Source: Propionicimonas sp.
Lineage (GTDB): Bacteria; Actinomycetota; Actinomycetes; Propionibacteriales; Propionibacteriaceae
NCBI GenBank assembly: GCA_013791955.1
Contig: VMSW01000007.1
Span: 372,001 to 436,000 of the forward strand
Direction: 5' to 3'
Length of the DNA stretch: 64,000 bases
Part shown: positions 44,847 through 53,088 of the stretch, one piece after another
How positions within the stretch are numbered: position 1 is the first letter of the stretch
How the letters are laid out: each line of letters begins with the position of its first letter
The notes under the pieces: model-generated
Told to the model about the DNA's origin: nothing
The model's database searches: none
The model's input: the letters and a program-made list of their open reading frames with translations, nothing else
Translations under genes and position numbers: made by a program

Positions 44847-46154
44847 CTACTTCGAACTGGGTTCGAAGGAGACGTGCACGTGATCCATGTGGTTGGCGGT
44901 GTCGCCGCCACGGTCATCCATAGCTTTCCAGGTACCACGGGTGAGTGTGTAGCTGCGCTGCTGCCAAATGAGATAGGTGACATGCAACCGCTTGCCGTTG
45001 GCGATCACATAGGCGGCCAATGCGTCCCCAAGTGCCTTGTTCTTCTTGTAGTCAGGAATCATGAAGTCGACTGCGCGGCCGTTGGGATGATCTGAGGAAT
45101 ACGAGCTCGACGCGCGCCAACCGTAGATGCTGGTGATCTTCGGGAACGCCGGGCGAATCTCGATTACCGCCGCTTTTCCGTAGCTCTCCAACTTGTCGAG
45201 TCCGACCGAACCGAGGCTGACGGTCACCTTCGCCGAGTCCACCCAGGCGGTGGTGCCGTTCCAGATGACTGCGGTGTAGGCGTCCTTGACTTCGCCGGTG
45301 CCGCGCAGGGCTACGCCGACGGCGACCTTGCCAACCACGGACGCGCCCGCAGCGGCGCTTTGCAGCAGTGGCACCTCATACATCGCGTACACGGTGGTGG
45401 CGCGCATTGGCAGGACGAGGCTGGCGTCGGTCCCAGCGACGGCCTTCAGATAGCCGGTGATCACCCAGCCGACGCGGCCGGAATAGACCACCTGGCTGTA
45501 GGAACCGGAGTGCCTACCGGAGCCACCAACGGTGGCACCAGTGGGAATGGTTACCTGATTGGTGGCCGAAACCGCAGCAGAGGTGCGCAGCGCCAGGGAG
45601 GCGGTGGTGGTGTAGTTGGCGACCACGTCGGGCAACACGATGGTCTTGGCGGTGAGGCGCCGAGTGGAGGCCCAGCCGTTGACGCCGGCCACGGTCACCT
45701 TGGTGTAGATGCCGGAGGTTTCGCCGGTTACCAGCATCACGGTGCCTTTAGGGGCCACCTTGACGGCGGTGGCGCTCACTTTGGCTTTGGTGCGAATCGG
45801 CACCTTCATCGTCGAAGTCTTCTTGCCTGCCGGTCCGCTGATCACCACGGAGGCGGCTTTGCGGTCCTTCTTCAGGTACTTGGTGGAGATGTAGGCGGTC
45901 TTGGAGTTGAACTTGATTGGCAGCCAGCCGCTCTTGGCCTTACCGGAGGCGAGCACATGCTTACCGGCGGCAATCTGGCCGACGATCGAAGCTTTGCTGC
46001 TCTTGGCGGAGCGGACGTTGACTGTGGTCGTGACGGTGTAGGTCGTCTTCGTGGCGGCCTCGGCTTGGGGGGCTGAGACCAGCGCAAACGTGGCAACGAA
46101 TGCCGTCATGACCGCCCAGGCTAGGAATGCCCGGACGCTTGGGAGGGCGCGCAT
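44847..46154 (-). CDS. Secreted SH3b-repeat protein with M15-like C-terminal domain
   Basis: This 435-aa protein has a signal peptide (residues 1-32, ending AEA), three to four bacterial SH3-like repeats (for example TVNVRSAKSSKASIVGQIAAGKHV, ASLALRTSAAVSATNQVTIPTGATV), and a C-terminal zinc-peptidase-like domain with YSSDHPNGRAVDFM and NHMDHVHVSF (His/Asp ligands). It probably binds and cuts peptidoglycan. The ATG at 46154 (MRALPSVRAF) is the signal-peptide start; the longer frame is rejected. Confidence 0.85.
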   Translation of the reverse strand: MRALPSVRAFLAWAVMTAFVATFALVSAPQAEAATKTTYTVTTTVNVRSAKSSKASIVGQIAAGKHVLASGKAKSGWLPIKFNSKTAYISTKYLKKDRKAASVVISGPAGKKTSTMKVPIRTKAKVSATAVKVAPKGTVMLVTGETSGIYTKVTVAGVNGWASTRRLTAKTIVLPDVVANYTTTASLALRTSAAVSATNQVTIPTGATVGGSGRHSGSYSQVVYSGRVGWVITGYLKAVAGTDASLVLPMRATTVYAMYEVPLLQSAAAGASVVGKVAVGVALRGTGEVKDAYTAVIWNGTTAWVDSAKVTVSLGSVGLDKLESYGKAAVIEIRPAFPKITSIYGWRASSSYSSDHPNGRAVDFMIPDYKKNKALGDALAAYVIANGKRLHVTYLIWQQRSYTLTRGTWKAMDDRGGDTANHMDHVHVSFEPSSK

Positions 46155-46169
46155 AGGGGAATGCAGCTT

Positions 46170-46320
46170 CTTTCTAGGCCCGGGAAGGTGGCCCGGTGGG
46201 GGGTAGGTGAGGCAGGAGCCGGGCCTTCCCCGTGGCTTGCGCCACACCCGTCCCGATCTGCCTCGACCTGAGGCGAGCCTAACCCCGGGGACGCGCAATG
46301 GGGAGGGGTTTTGATGAAAT
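46170..46320 (-). promoter_or_regulatory. Structured 5' leader of the SH3 protein gene
   Basis: On the minus strand the leader contains a GTGGC-GCAA-GCCAC hairpin with a GNRA loop. A long imperfect stem follows, GGGAAGG-CCCGG against CCGGG-CC-CCTTCCC, close to the start codon. It could be a regulatory RNA; I could not match it to a riboswitch class. Confidence 0.4.
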
Positions 46321-46354
46321 GCACGCCCGCTTCGCGGTTGGCGGTGAGGAAATA

Positions 46355-46364
46355 ACATCGATGT
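46355..46364. promoter_or_regulatory. Palindromic operator candidate
   Basis: ACATCGATGT is a perfect 10-bp palindrome within AATAACATCGATGTGATT (16 of 18 symmetric). It lies between two divergent genes, about 36 nt before the metallopeptidase gene. Confidence 0.4.
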
Positions 46365-46399
46365 GATTTAAGGGCTTGCTGGGTGGTTAGGCTGAAGGT

Positions 46400-46753
46400 A
46401 TGGCGATCACGGTGAGCGAAGAACAGTTCGAGGCGCTGGTGGACGCCGCCCTGGGGGCCATTCCGGAGAAGCTGCTGGAGCAGATCGAGAACTGCGCGGT
46501 GATCGTGCTGGACGAACCGGACGCTGAGCTGGGCGATGTGCTCGGCTACTACGACGGAATCCCCTTGTCGGAACGCAGTTCGCGCTATTCGGGCGCGCTG
46601 CCTGATCGCATCCTGATCTTCCGCGGACCGCTGTGCCGGATGGTGGATTCCGAGACTGAGCTAGCCGAAGAGGTGCGCATCACGGTCTGGCATGAGGTGG
46701 CCCACTACTTCGGCATCGACGATCACGACCTGCACGAATGGGGCTACGCCTGA
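46400..46753 (+). CDS. Zincin-like metallopeptidase family protein
   Basis: This 117-aa small protein has the metal site HEVAHYFGIDDHDLHE (HExxH plus a distal Asp/His). The N-terminal region FEALVDAALGAIPEKLLEQIENCAVIVLDEP is typical of this short zincin family (Zincin_1). It may be a minimal protease; substrates are unknown. Confidence 0.85.
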   Translation: MAITVSEEQFEALVDAALGAIPEKLLEQIENCAVIVLDEPDAELGDVLGYYDGIPLSERSSRYSGALPDRILIFRGPLCRMVDSETELAEEVRITVWHEVAHYFGIDDHDLHEWGYA

Positions 46754-46830
46754 TCGCTGACTTGGGGATATCGCGGGCCCTTCAGGGGGCCTGAAGTCAC
46801 CTCCAGCAAAGGTTCACTGTTAGCCCTCAA

Positions 46831-46985
46831 AGTTGGCTGATCCCGTCGAAGCCCCCAGTTGACCCTTCGACAAGCTCAGGGATCTGATGGGAGTTGGTTC
46901 AGGGAACTGGGCTCAGTTGGCTGAGCCCGTCGAAGCCCCCAGTTGACCCTTCGACAAGCTCAGGGATCTTGCCCGTCGAAACCTT
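46831..46985. repeat. Tandem pair of compound intergenic repeats
   Basis: A unit AGTTGGCTGA(T/G)CCCGTCGAAG followed by CCCCCAGTTGACCCTTCGAC and AAGCTCAGGGATCT occurs at 46831 and again at 46915 (84-nt period). Each unit holds inverted TGTCGAA/TTCGACA elements. The cluster lies between convergent genes. Confidence 0.8.
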
Positions 46986-47646
46986 AGGCGTCCAGCACCC
47001 AAAGTTGGGTGGGGGAGCTAACCCAGGTGCCACAGGAGCCGAGGGATTCATCGGGCACCCAGCCCATCTTCAGATCGGCTGGCGGCAACGGTGAAGCGTC
47101 GACGAGTTCGGCCAGATGGGCGCGGCGCGCGACGTCGGGAATGTTGATGGCCACCGCGGGCAGCTTCTTGGCCAGCGTGTTGGCCTCAAGAGTGTGGAAC
47201 ACGTCATCAGCGACCGATTGGGCCACGACCACCAGCGGACGTCCAGCTTTGGTGGCTTTGGCGGCGGCCGGCAGCAACTCGCGAACTGAGGTCAGTGGAC
47301 CGTCCACGATGAGAATGAGCGGGTTGGTCAGCGCTGCCAATCCCGAGGCGTGATCCGTGGCGAAGGCCCCCTTGCCATGGCCGTGGGGCAGCGTCGTGGC
47401 GGTCTCCAGGCGCTTGCGGAGGGCGGCGAGTTCATCGGCGTCCATGACCGGTTTGGCGTCCAGGGATTCGGGCAGGACATAGGCCGGGGCTTCGGCGTCC
47501 GGGTTGAGTCCGGGGATCGGACGATCGGGCGGGGCGTTCATCGCTTCGGCGCGGCGCCGGTTGCTCGCGCGATCAGCGAGCCAGCCGTAGGCCACCACCG
47601 CGACGCCGACGACCAGCACGATGGCGATGCCCACGTAGCCGTTCAC
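46984..47646 (-). CDS. Membrane-anchored isolated GroEL-apical-domain-like protein
   Basis: This 220-aa protein has one TM segment (residues 3-22), a linker, and from about 92 to 218 a region that follows the GroEL apical domain. [23 protein letters not shown] aligns with GroEL PYFVTDPE...[47 protein letters not shown] aligns with [54 protein letters not shown] aligns with LENATLEDLGQAKRVVI. Equatorial and ATP-binding domains are absent, so it cannot be a chaperonin. It may be a tethered substrate-binding domain. The GTG at 47646 is chosen because TM1 begins there. Confidence 0.75.
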   Translation of the reverse strand: [220 protein letters not shown]

Positions 47647-47748
47647 CCCTCCAGTGTGCACGGTGGGTGGGACGGTCGGTAAGCTACGTGGGCGCTGCCG
47701 CGCTCGGCGACTCCCGACACCTGTGTTGAGGGTCGAAGATGCGGCGGC

Positions 47749-47821
47749 GGGCCTATAGCTCAATTGGCAGAGCAGCGGACTTTTAATCCGCGGGTTGTGG
47801 GTTCGATTCCCACTGGGCCCA
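47749..47821 (+). tRNA. tRNA-Lys (anticodon TTT)
   Basis: Acceptor GGGCCTA/TGGGCCC, D-arm AGCTCAATTGGCAGAGC, anticodon loop CTTTTAA (anticodon TTT), T-arm GTGGGTTCGATTCCCAC. 73 nt, CCA not encoded. Confidence 0.95.
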
Positions 47822-47838
47822 CCTATTGCCGGTGTACC

Positions 47839-49752
47839 TCAGCTGACGTCCGTTGGGTGACTTGAATCGGGCACGTCCTCGGATTGCACCTCTTGCGGCG
47901 GAAGTTCGGCGGCAGCACGGTCGTAGGGGATGAGGCGCAGCCGGGGACGTGGACGCGGCGCGCCGCCGCTGAGGCGGGTGAGATCGGCTGCGTGAGCCAG
48001 GTCGTGTACCTGATGAGCGAACTTCCGGGTGGCGCGCAGATTGTCCCGATAGGAGGGCAGATCGTCCCCGGGTAGGCGCAGCAGGTCGGCGTGGGGGATC
48101 GCTCCGGGTGAGGGCGCGTCGAAGGCATCGTTGAACTCGTCCAGCCATTCGCCGAGCCCGGCCAAGGCGGAGCGCAGGCGAATCCAGCGGTGATTGTCGA
48201 AGCCGGTGACCGGCACTGGGCTTTCGCCGAAGGGGCCGGTGAACTTGGCCACCAGCTTGGCGCCGGCGTCGCGTCCGCGTTCGGCCAGGCTGGCGACGGT
48301 TTGGGCGTCCATATTGAGGTTGAAGCCGCCCTCTTCGGCGGTGGTGAAGACGGTAGCCACCCGGTCGCGATAGCCGGGTTGGCGCAGGGCTTCGTTGTCG
48401 ACCCAGGTTTGCCAGGTCATCAGCACCGAGTTGAGGAAACGTCCCAGGGCTCCGGCGTCTGCAGCCTCCCAGGAGTGGACGGTGCGCAGCAGGCCCTCGT
48501 GGTTTCCCTGCGGCAGGCAGGTGGCATCGTCGGCGTGGGTGATTGGCTCGGCGACCTCTTGCAGATTGATGGCGAAGGTGGGCAGCGTGGCCAGCGGCCG
48601 ATCGAAGAAGTGCACCGGCAGGTTGGTGCACAGGCCGCCGTCGGCGAACCAGTTGGTGACGAAGGTGTCATCGCCATTGCCCCACGGGATCGTGGCCAGT
48701 GGCACGGCGCTGATCAGCACCGGGGTGCTCAGGCTGAGGCGCACCGCGACGATCAGCGGCAGGCGATCACCGTCGGGAAGCGGGTGGAGCCCGGCGGCAG
48801 CAGCGCGCTGGGCCAAGGATTGACTGAGCGGGTCGCGGCGAGAGTCGGCGGCCCACGCCGGGGCGTTGGCCGGACGGGTGAGCCACTCGATCACGCTGGG
48901 CGGGAAGAGGCGCTGCCACTCGGCCAGGGGAAAGTAATAGCCGGTTTCGGCCCACGGCATGGCCATCGGACGGCGCTGGCTGAGGTTGGTGGTCATCATT
49001 CGCAGCGTGACGCCTTGGGCGGCCAGGTCGCCGAAAGTGATCGGGTCGGCCTCAGCGTCCAGCCCGGCCAGGGTTTGCAGGTAGGCATGCGCCCAGTCGG
49101 TCAGCGCAGGGGCTTCCGGAGTGCCGCCGCGTCCCGAACACAGGCCGAAGCGGTTCTGGGGAGTCTTCTTGGTCAGGGTGTTCCAGATGCCGCTGGCTGC
49201 GCCCAGCAGGGCGCCGGCTAGGGCAAGGGTCAGGCCGCCGATGAGGCCAACGCCGATGGCTTGGCCGCCGATAGCCGCGCCCCAGGCGGCCAGGGTCAGG
49301 CCCGGTGCGGCGCCGAGGGAGGCACGCAGGCCATAAGAGGTGAACAGGGTGCCGAGAACGGCGGCGCCGCGACCCAGCGGTGAGGTGTGCGGCGAACTCA
49401 GCAGGGCAACCAGCACCTTGAATAGCGGTGCGGTTTCGGGCTCGGGGTGAAACAGCGAAAGCAGGACGTTGCCCCGTCCGGACGGTTTGGCGAGCTCTTC
49501 GGGCAACCTGGTGAGGGCCTCGAACCCGGCGGTGTCGTGATCGCGCTGGCGGCGAAGCTCGGCGACCGCAGCACCGGCAGCGGCGATTGCGCCCGCCGAG
49601 GTGCCGCCGATCGCCGAGAACCGGTAGCTGCGAGCCAGCTCGGAGATGAGCCGCGGGTAGATCACCCCGCTAGCGATGCCGCCCTTCATGATCAGGTTGC
49701 AGGCTGCTTCGGGGTGCAACGGAAACGGATCGGGCTCAGGCGTGGCGTTCAT
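47839..49752 (-). CDS. Patatin-like phospholipase, large
   Basis: This 637-aa protein has the patatin fold with glycine-rich oxyanion loop GGIASGVIYPRLI, nucleophile elbow GGTSAGAIAAAGAAV (Ser) and catalytic Asp in FADGGLCTNLPVHFF. A hydrophobic insert (about 100-190) with Gly/Ala-rich TM-like segments separates the elbow from the rest. Similar RpoH-suppressor-like patatins are known. It probably acts as a membrane-associated lipid acyl hydrolase. It lies just after tRNA-Lys in the accessory stretch. Confidence 0.85.
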   Translation of the reverse strand: MNATPEPDPFPLHPEAACNLIMKGGIASGVIYPRLISELARSYRFSAIGGTSAGAIAAAGAAVAELRRQRDHDTAGFEALTRLPEELAKPSGRGNVLLSLFHPEPETAPLFKVLVALLSSPHTSPLGRGAAVLGTLFTSYGLRASLGAAPGLTLAAWGAAIGGQAIGVGLIGGLTLALAGALLGAASGIWNTLTKKTPQNRFGLCSGRGGTPEAPALTDWAHAYLQTLAGLDAEADPITFGDLAAQGVTLRMMTTNLSQRRPMAMPWAETGYYFPLAEWQRLFPPSVIEWLTRPANAPAWAADSRRDPLSQSLAQRAAAAGLHPLPDGDRLPLIVAVRLSLSTPVLISAVPLATIPWGNGDDTFVTNWFADGGLCTNLPVHFFDRPLATLPTFAINLQEVAEPITHADDATCLPQGNHEGLLRTVHSWEAADAGALGRFLNSVLMTWQTWVDNEALRQPGYRDRVATVFTTAEEGGFNLNMDAQTVASLAERGRDAGAKLVAKFTGPFGESPVPVTGFDNHRWIRLRSALAGLGEWLDEFNDAFDAPSPGAIPHADLLRLPGDDLPSYRDNLRATRKFAHQVHDLAHAADLTRLSGGAPRPRPRLRLIPYDRAAAELPPQEVQSEDVPDSSHPTDVS

Positions 49753-49996
49753 GGGGTCCTCCGAAATGGCTGCGCTCAGCGAACCGAGGTTGGGGGCGTG
49801 GCGTCAAGCTCGTCAGCCGAGGGCCTTGCCCTCTACACGACCAATCCAGCTGACTTCTTGGGGTTGGACGGGCTCGTCGCCGTCGTGCCCATCGAGCGGC
49901 CCTAACCTCAGCGGCGCGCTCGTAGCTTGTACAAGACGCAGCCATCGCGGGTTAGGTGGCAGGTGTCATCAAGCCGACCCGCAAACGCAGTGGGCG

Positions 49997-50482
49997 CTAT
50001 TGCCGCCGCGTGAGGTGGGTCGCCAACTCGGCGTTTCTCATCCTTGCTTGTACCCGGACGTCCGCATCAGGCGGGAAATAGGATCTGCGGCGATGTTCCA
50101 GGGCCAGCAGGTACCACCATGGCGGGCGCATCGCGCCTTTGCTTCGGTTGTGGCCGCTACACAGGGCCTGCCCGTTGCTGGGGGTGGTGGGGCCGTAGCG
50201 CGACCAGGGGTACACGTGGTCGGCTTCGGTTGCCGGATCGGGGCAGCGCCGCCAGCTTAGGAACCTCGCGCCCTCGCACCTGTTGCCGGCCCGGGCCATG
50301 ATCTGGCGTCGGGCGTCGCCCTTGAAGCGGCGCCACGGATCCTGCTTCTGGAGAATGCGGGGGCCACGGCCGGGAATTGGCAGCACGAGCGCATAGATCA
50401 GCGCGAAAATGCCGATGACCGGCGGGAGCATGGGCCCAATTCCGGAGAACGCTGCTGTCAGCAGCTTCGCCCAATCCATCAT
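49997..50482 (-). CDS. HNH endonuclease with N-terminal membrane segment
   Basis: This 161-aa protein starts MMDWAKLLTAAFSGIGPMLPPVIGIFALIYALVL, so it has one TM helix. An HNH nuclease domain follows, with CEGARFLSWRRCPDPATEADHVYPWSRYG and NGQALCSGHNRSKGA (His-Asn-His plus Cys zinc pairs). Membrane-tethered HNH domains could act on incoming DNA. Substrate unknown. Confidence 0.78.
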   Translation of the reverse strand: MMDWAKLLTAAFSGIGPMLPPVIGIFALIYALVLPIPGRGPRILQKQDPWRRFKGDARRQIMARAGNRCEGARFLSWRRCPDPATEADHVYPWSRYGPTTPSNGQALCSGHNRSKGAMRPPWWYLLALEHRRRSYFPPDADVRVQARMRNAELATHLTRRQ

Positions 50483-50518
50483 GTGATGCCCCCTGCATTC
50501 GCTGGGCACCAAAGTAGC

Positions 50519-50550
50519 GCCGATCTCTCAATCGGCAGAGCAGTGGACTT
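50519..50550 (+). other. tRNA-Lys 5'-half remnant
   Basis: This 32-nt stretch matches tRNA-Lys(TTT) positions 47751-47782 at 27 of 32 bases, from the acceptor stem to the anticodon loop, then diverges. It is a truncated tRNA copy, probably left by integration or rearrangement. Confidence 0.6.
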
Positions 50551-50558
50551 GAGGTGCA

Positions 50559-52709
50559 GTGACATTGGGGTCGAGAGCGGATTACCTGTGGCCGAATCCG
50601 GAGGTGCCAGCGGTGATCGCTGGTGGCATTTCGGGAAGTTGTCCACAGGTATCTCCGGCCAGTGCCGTCGCCACCGCAGGCTCGGCTATTGTCGAATCGG
50701 GTTGGCAACCGGGGGTGCGCGGCAGCGCGCGTAGGACGGGGGCTGGCTTGGTATTGCTGATGGTGTTCGCCGCAATGGTGTCGGTCATCCAGCTTGCGGT
50801 GGTGACGTCCTGGGCTAGATCCGTTCGAGTGGTCACGCTGCTCCAGGCGATCTCAGTCGGATTTCTCGTAGTGGCTCCACTGACGATCGGGCTTCAGTGG
50901 CTGATCACTAGGGCCGTGGCTTGGATTGGTCCTTGGCGGCTAGCCGAGGTCGTTGACGTCCTTGGGTGGGCTGCTGATCCGGCCCTCGAAGAAATCCTCA
51001 AGGTGGCCCCACTGATCATCGTGGCGTGGCTTTGGCCCCGCACTTCCGGCCAGCTCGGGCTTGTCGACCACCTGCTGGTTGGGGCCGCAACGGGGGCGGG
51101 GTTCGCGCTAGCCGAAGGCGTGCTTAGGTACGGTCAGCTGGACGCAATGGCCATCGCCGTTCCGGGCGGCTACCTTGCTGGAGCCACCCTCTCGGGAGCC
51201 ATCGGGGTGCCGTCGATCTGGGCTTCACTCACTACTTGGCTTCCCGTCCCGGTCAGCTACGACTGGCCCGCAATGTCGGGGGCGCAGCATCTGGTCTGGA
51301 GCGCGTTGGCCGCCGCGGGGCTGGGCTGGTTCATTCGCCGCGGGTCGCATCGCTGGCTAGGTCTGATCCCACTGGTGTTGGTGAGCCTCACCCATGCCAA
51401 CTACAACGCGGCCCACTCGCTGTCGGGGATGGCCTGGTCCTCGCCAGCGCTTTCCTGGATAGAACAGCGGCTCGCGGGGTTGCTCCTCGTGGTCCTGGTG
51501 GTGCTTGTCCTGGTGGATCGGGTCGGCTTGGCTGGTGCCCGGCGGTCGCGTCCGGAACTCCTCCTGGATGGCGAGCGGTCGGACGGACTCGGCCCCTGGC
51601 CACTAGCTAAGGTGGCTGTCCGCGGCGCACCGTGGAGTTCCTTCGTTGCCTGGCGGGTGGTGCTCGAGCGGCGTGCCTCCTTGAACGCTCAGTTGGCTGG
51701 GGTGCCGCCGCCAGAATTCGCTGACGAAGTGGAGCAGCGGATCACCCAGGTGCAGCAATCGGCGGATCGGGCTCGGTGGGCCGGTGCTGCAAAGCAGGTC
51801 GCGGGCGCGCTTAGCTTGCGTGGGTTGCGGAGCTGGCGGACGCTGCTCTGGGTGCTGAGTGTGGTTCCGGCGCTGCTCTTCTTGGTTGTTGGCGGATGGC
51901 CAGCGACTCGGGGGCTGCAGGAACTTGCTGGCACCTGGTTCGGCGCGGGCCTGATGCTGGTGGGGTTGGCCATTGGTTGGGTGCTGCTGGCTACCCAGTT
52001 GCCAGCGCTGGTGCGCCAGTTGCGTCAGCAGAGCGAGCCGTCGCTTCACGAGCAGAGGATTCGGCCAGCATTCCAGCTGGCCACCGGGGTTGCGTCCCTG
52101 GTAACTGCGGCCTTAGTGGTGGCGGCGCTGGTTGTCGGGGGCGATCCAACTCAACGCCTGGTGACCAACTACCACATCCTGGATGCCCTGTCGTCTGCGG
52201 AGCTTTGGCTCGGGCGGGCGATCATTTTGCTCGCCTTTCTGCTCTTTCCGCCGGCTGCGGCGCTAGTGGTCACCACAGCTGGAACCGTCCTGCTAACCAG
52301 CAGCGGAGTAGCGCTCGCGGTCGGTAGCGTGGTGGGTGCGACCCTGGTTTCCCACGCCCTGTTGAACGCAGCAAGCGGCTCGGGGACGTCCGGAGGCGGG
52401 GGTGGAGCGTCGTCGGGGTCCGGCTCCGGCACCGCTTCATCGGGCGAGGTCCGCGATGTGTTGCGCAACTTGCCACAGGGGCGAAGTCAAGGAGTCCGAG
52501 TGGTCGGGTCGGGAGAGGAACTCGTGGATCTCTACAAGAGACTAATTCGTGGCGGGAAGCCTATTGAGGTGCCCAGTTACAAGGGAAAATGGAGCGAGCT
52601 CCCTGATGGAACTCGAATCGGTCTCCGTGATTTCTCGAAGAGCGGCCACAAGACGATAGACATCAAGTTTCCCGGCGGGGAAACAGGAAAGGTTCACGTT
52701 GATGGATGA
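50559..52709 (+). CDS. PrsW-like intramembrane protease fused to a C-terminal toxin-like domain
   Basis: This 716-aa protein has three parts. (1) A PrsW-type membrane protease, residues about 60-330, with DPALEEILKVAPLI (Glu144-Glu145), FALAEGVL (Glu186), AQHLVW (His244) and LTHANYNAAHS (His279). (2) A second helical/TM region, about 335-605. (3) A Gly/Ser linker (about 607-630) followed by an 88-residue tail, VRDVLRNLPQGRSQG...PSYKGKWSELPDGTRIGLRD...TIDIKF...GKVHV. The tail resembles C-terminal RNase-fold toxin tips of polymorphic toxins. It is clearly lower in GC than the carrier. GTG 50559 is the longest start; GTG 50715, next to TM1, is also plausible. Immunity-like genes follow. Confidence 0.7.
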   Translation: MTLGSRADYLWPNPEVPAVIAGGISGSCPQVSPASAVATAGSAIVESGWQPGVRGSARRTGAGLVLLMVFAAMVSVIQLAVVTSWARSVRVVTLLQAISVGFLVVAPLTIGLQWLITRAVAWIGPWRLAEVVDVLGWAADPALEEILKVAPLIIVAWLWPRTSGQLGLVDHLLVGAATGAGFALAEGVLRYGQLDAMAIAVPGGYLAGATLSGAIGVPSIWASLTTWLPVPVSYDWPAMSGAQHLVWSALAAAGLGWFIRRGSHRWLGLIPLVLVSLTHANYNAAHSLSGMAWSSPALSWIEQRLAGLLLVVLVVLVLVDRVGLAGARRSRPELLLDGERSDGLGPWPLAKVAVRGAPWSSFVAWRVVLERRASLNAQLAGVPPPEFADEVEQRITQVQQSADRARWAGAAKQVAGALSLRGLRSWRTLLWVLSVVPALLFLVVGGWPATRGLQELAGTWFGAGLMLVGLAIGWVLLATQLPALVRQLRQQSEPSLHEQRIRPAFQLATGVASLVTAALVVAALVVGGDPTQRLVTNYHILDALSSAELWLGRAIILLAFLLFPPAAALVVTTAGTVLLTSSGVALAVGSVVGATLVSHALLNAASGSGTSGGGGGASSGSGSGTASSGEVRDVLRNLPQGRSQGVRVVGSGEELVDLYKRLIRGGKPIEVPSYKGKWSELPDGTRIGLRDFSKSGHKTIDIKFPGGETGKVHVDG

Positions 52710-53088
52710 GAGCTTCGGGACGGTCGGCGGCGTCGCGCGCACGCCTCGAGAAGACGCCTTGGCGCGGGCCGCTGACGATTGGGTGCATCCTGGCGAGCTG
52801 TTGGAAGTATTCCTAAGTCGTGGAGTCAACGACCCTCAGGTACAGCGGCTGGCGGCGATTGGCCTCGTGGCCAGCTTGGTGAGCGAAGGCCTCGCGGTGG
52901 TGGGCGACGTTGGTGAGTCGCACGTCCCGTGGGCCTGCGAGCCTGGCGAGGCCGTGCTTCGGGTTGCGCGCGAGTGGATGGAGCGTGCGGACCCGGATGT
53001 GATGCCCGGCGAACTGTTCTGGCTCGATTGCACCCCGGAAGGGCAGGCGCTTGGGGAGGCCGTCTGGGCCCGAGAAGGGGGACGATGA
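52702..53088 (+). CDS. Probable immunity protein 1
   Basis: This 128-aa acidic, mostly helical cytosolic protein starts MDESFGTVGG. Its pattern WVHPGELLEVFLSRGVNDPQVQRLAAIGLVASLVSEGLAVVGDV and PGELFWLDCTPEGQALGE resembles small actinobacterial proteins found after toxin genes. The ATG overlaps the toxin-fusion stop by 8 nt, so translation is coupled. The immunity role is inferred from position, size and family resemblance. TTG 52699 is an alternative start. Confidence 0.7.
   Translation: MDESFGTVGGVARTPREDALARAADDWVHPGELLEVFLSRGVNDPQVQRLAAIGLVASLVSEGLAVVGDVGESHVPWACEPGEAVLRVAREWMERADPDVMPGELFWLDCTPEGQALGEAVWAREGGR

Noticed and set aside
46155..46320. ydaO (c-di-AMP) riboswitch
   Set aside because: The conserved GGGGUGAAUCC and GCCGAAUCC elements known for that class are missing.
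50636..50648. TTGTCCACA as a third DnaA box
   Set aside because: Single match inside the PrsW-fusion coding frame or its leader, without partners.
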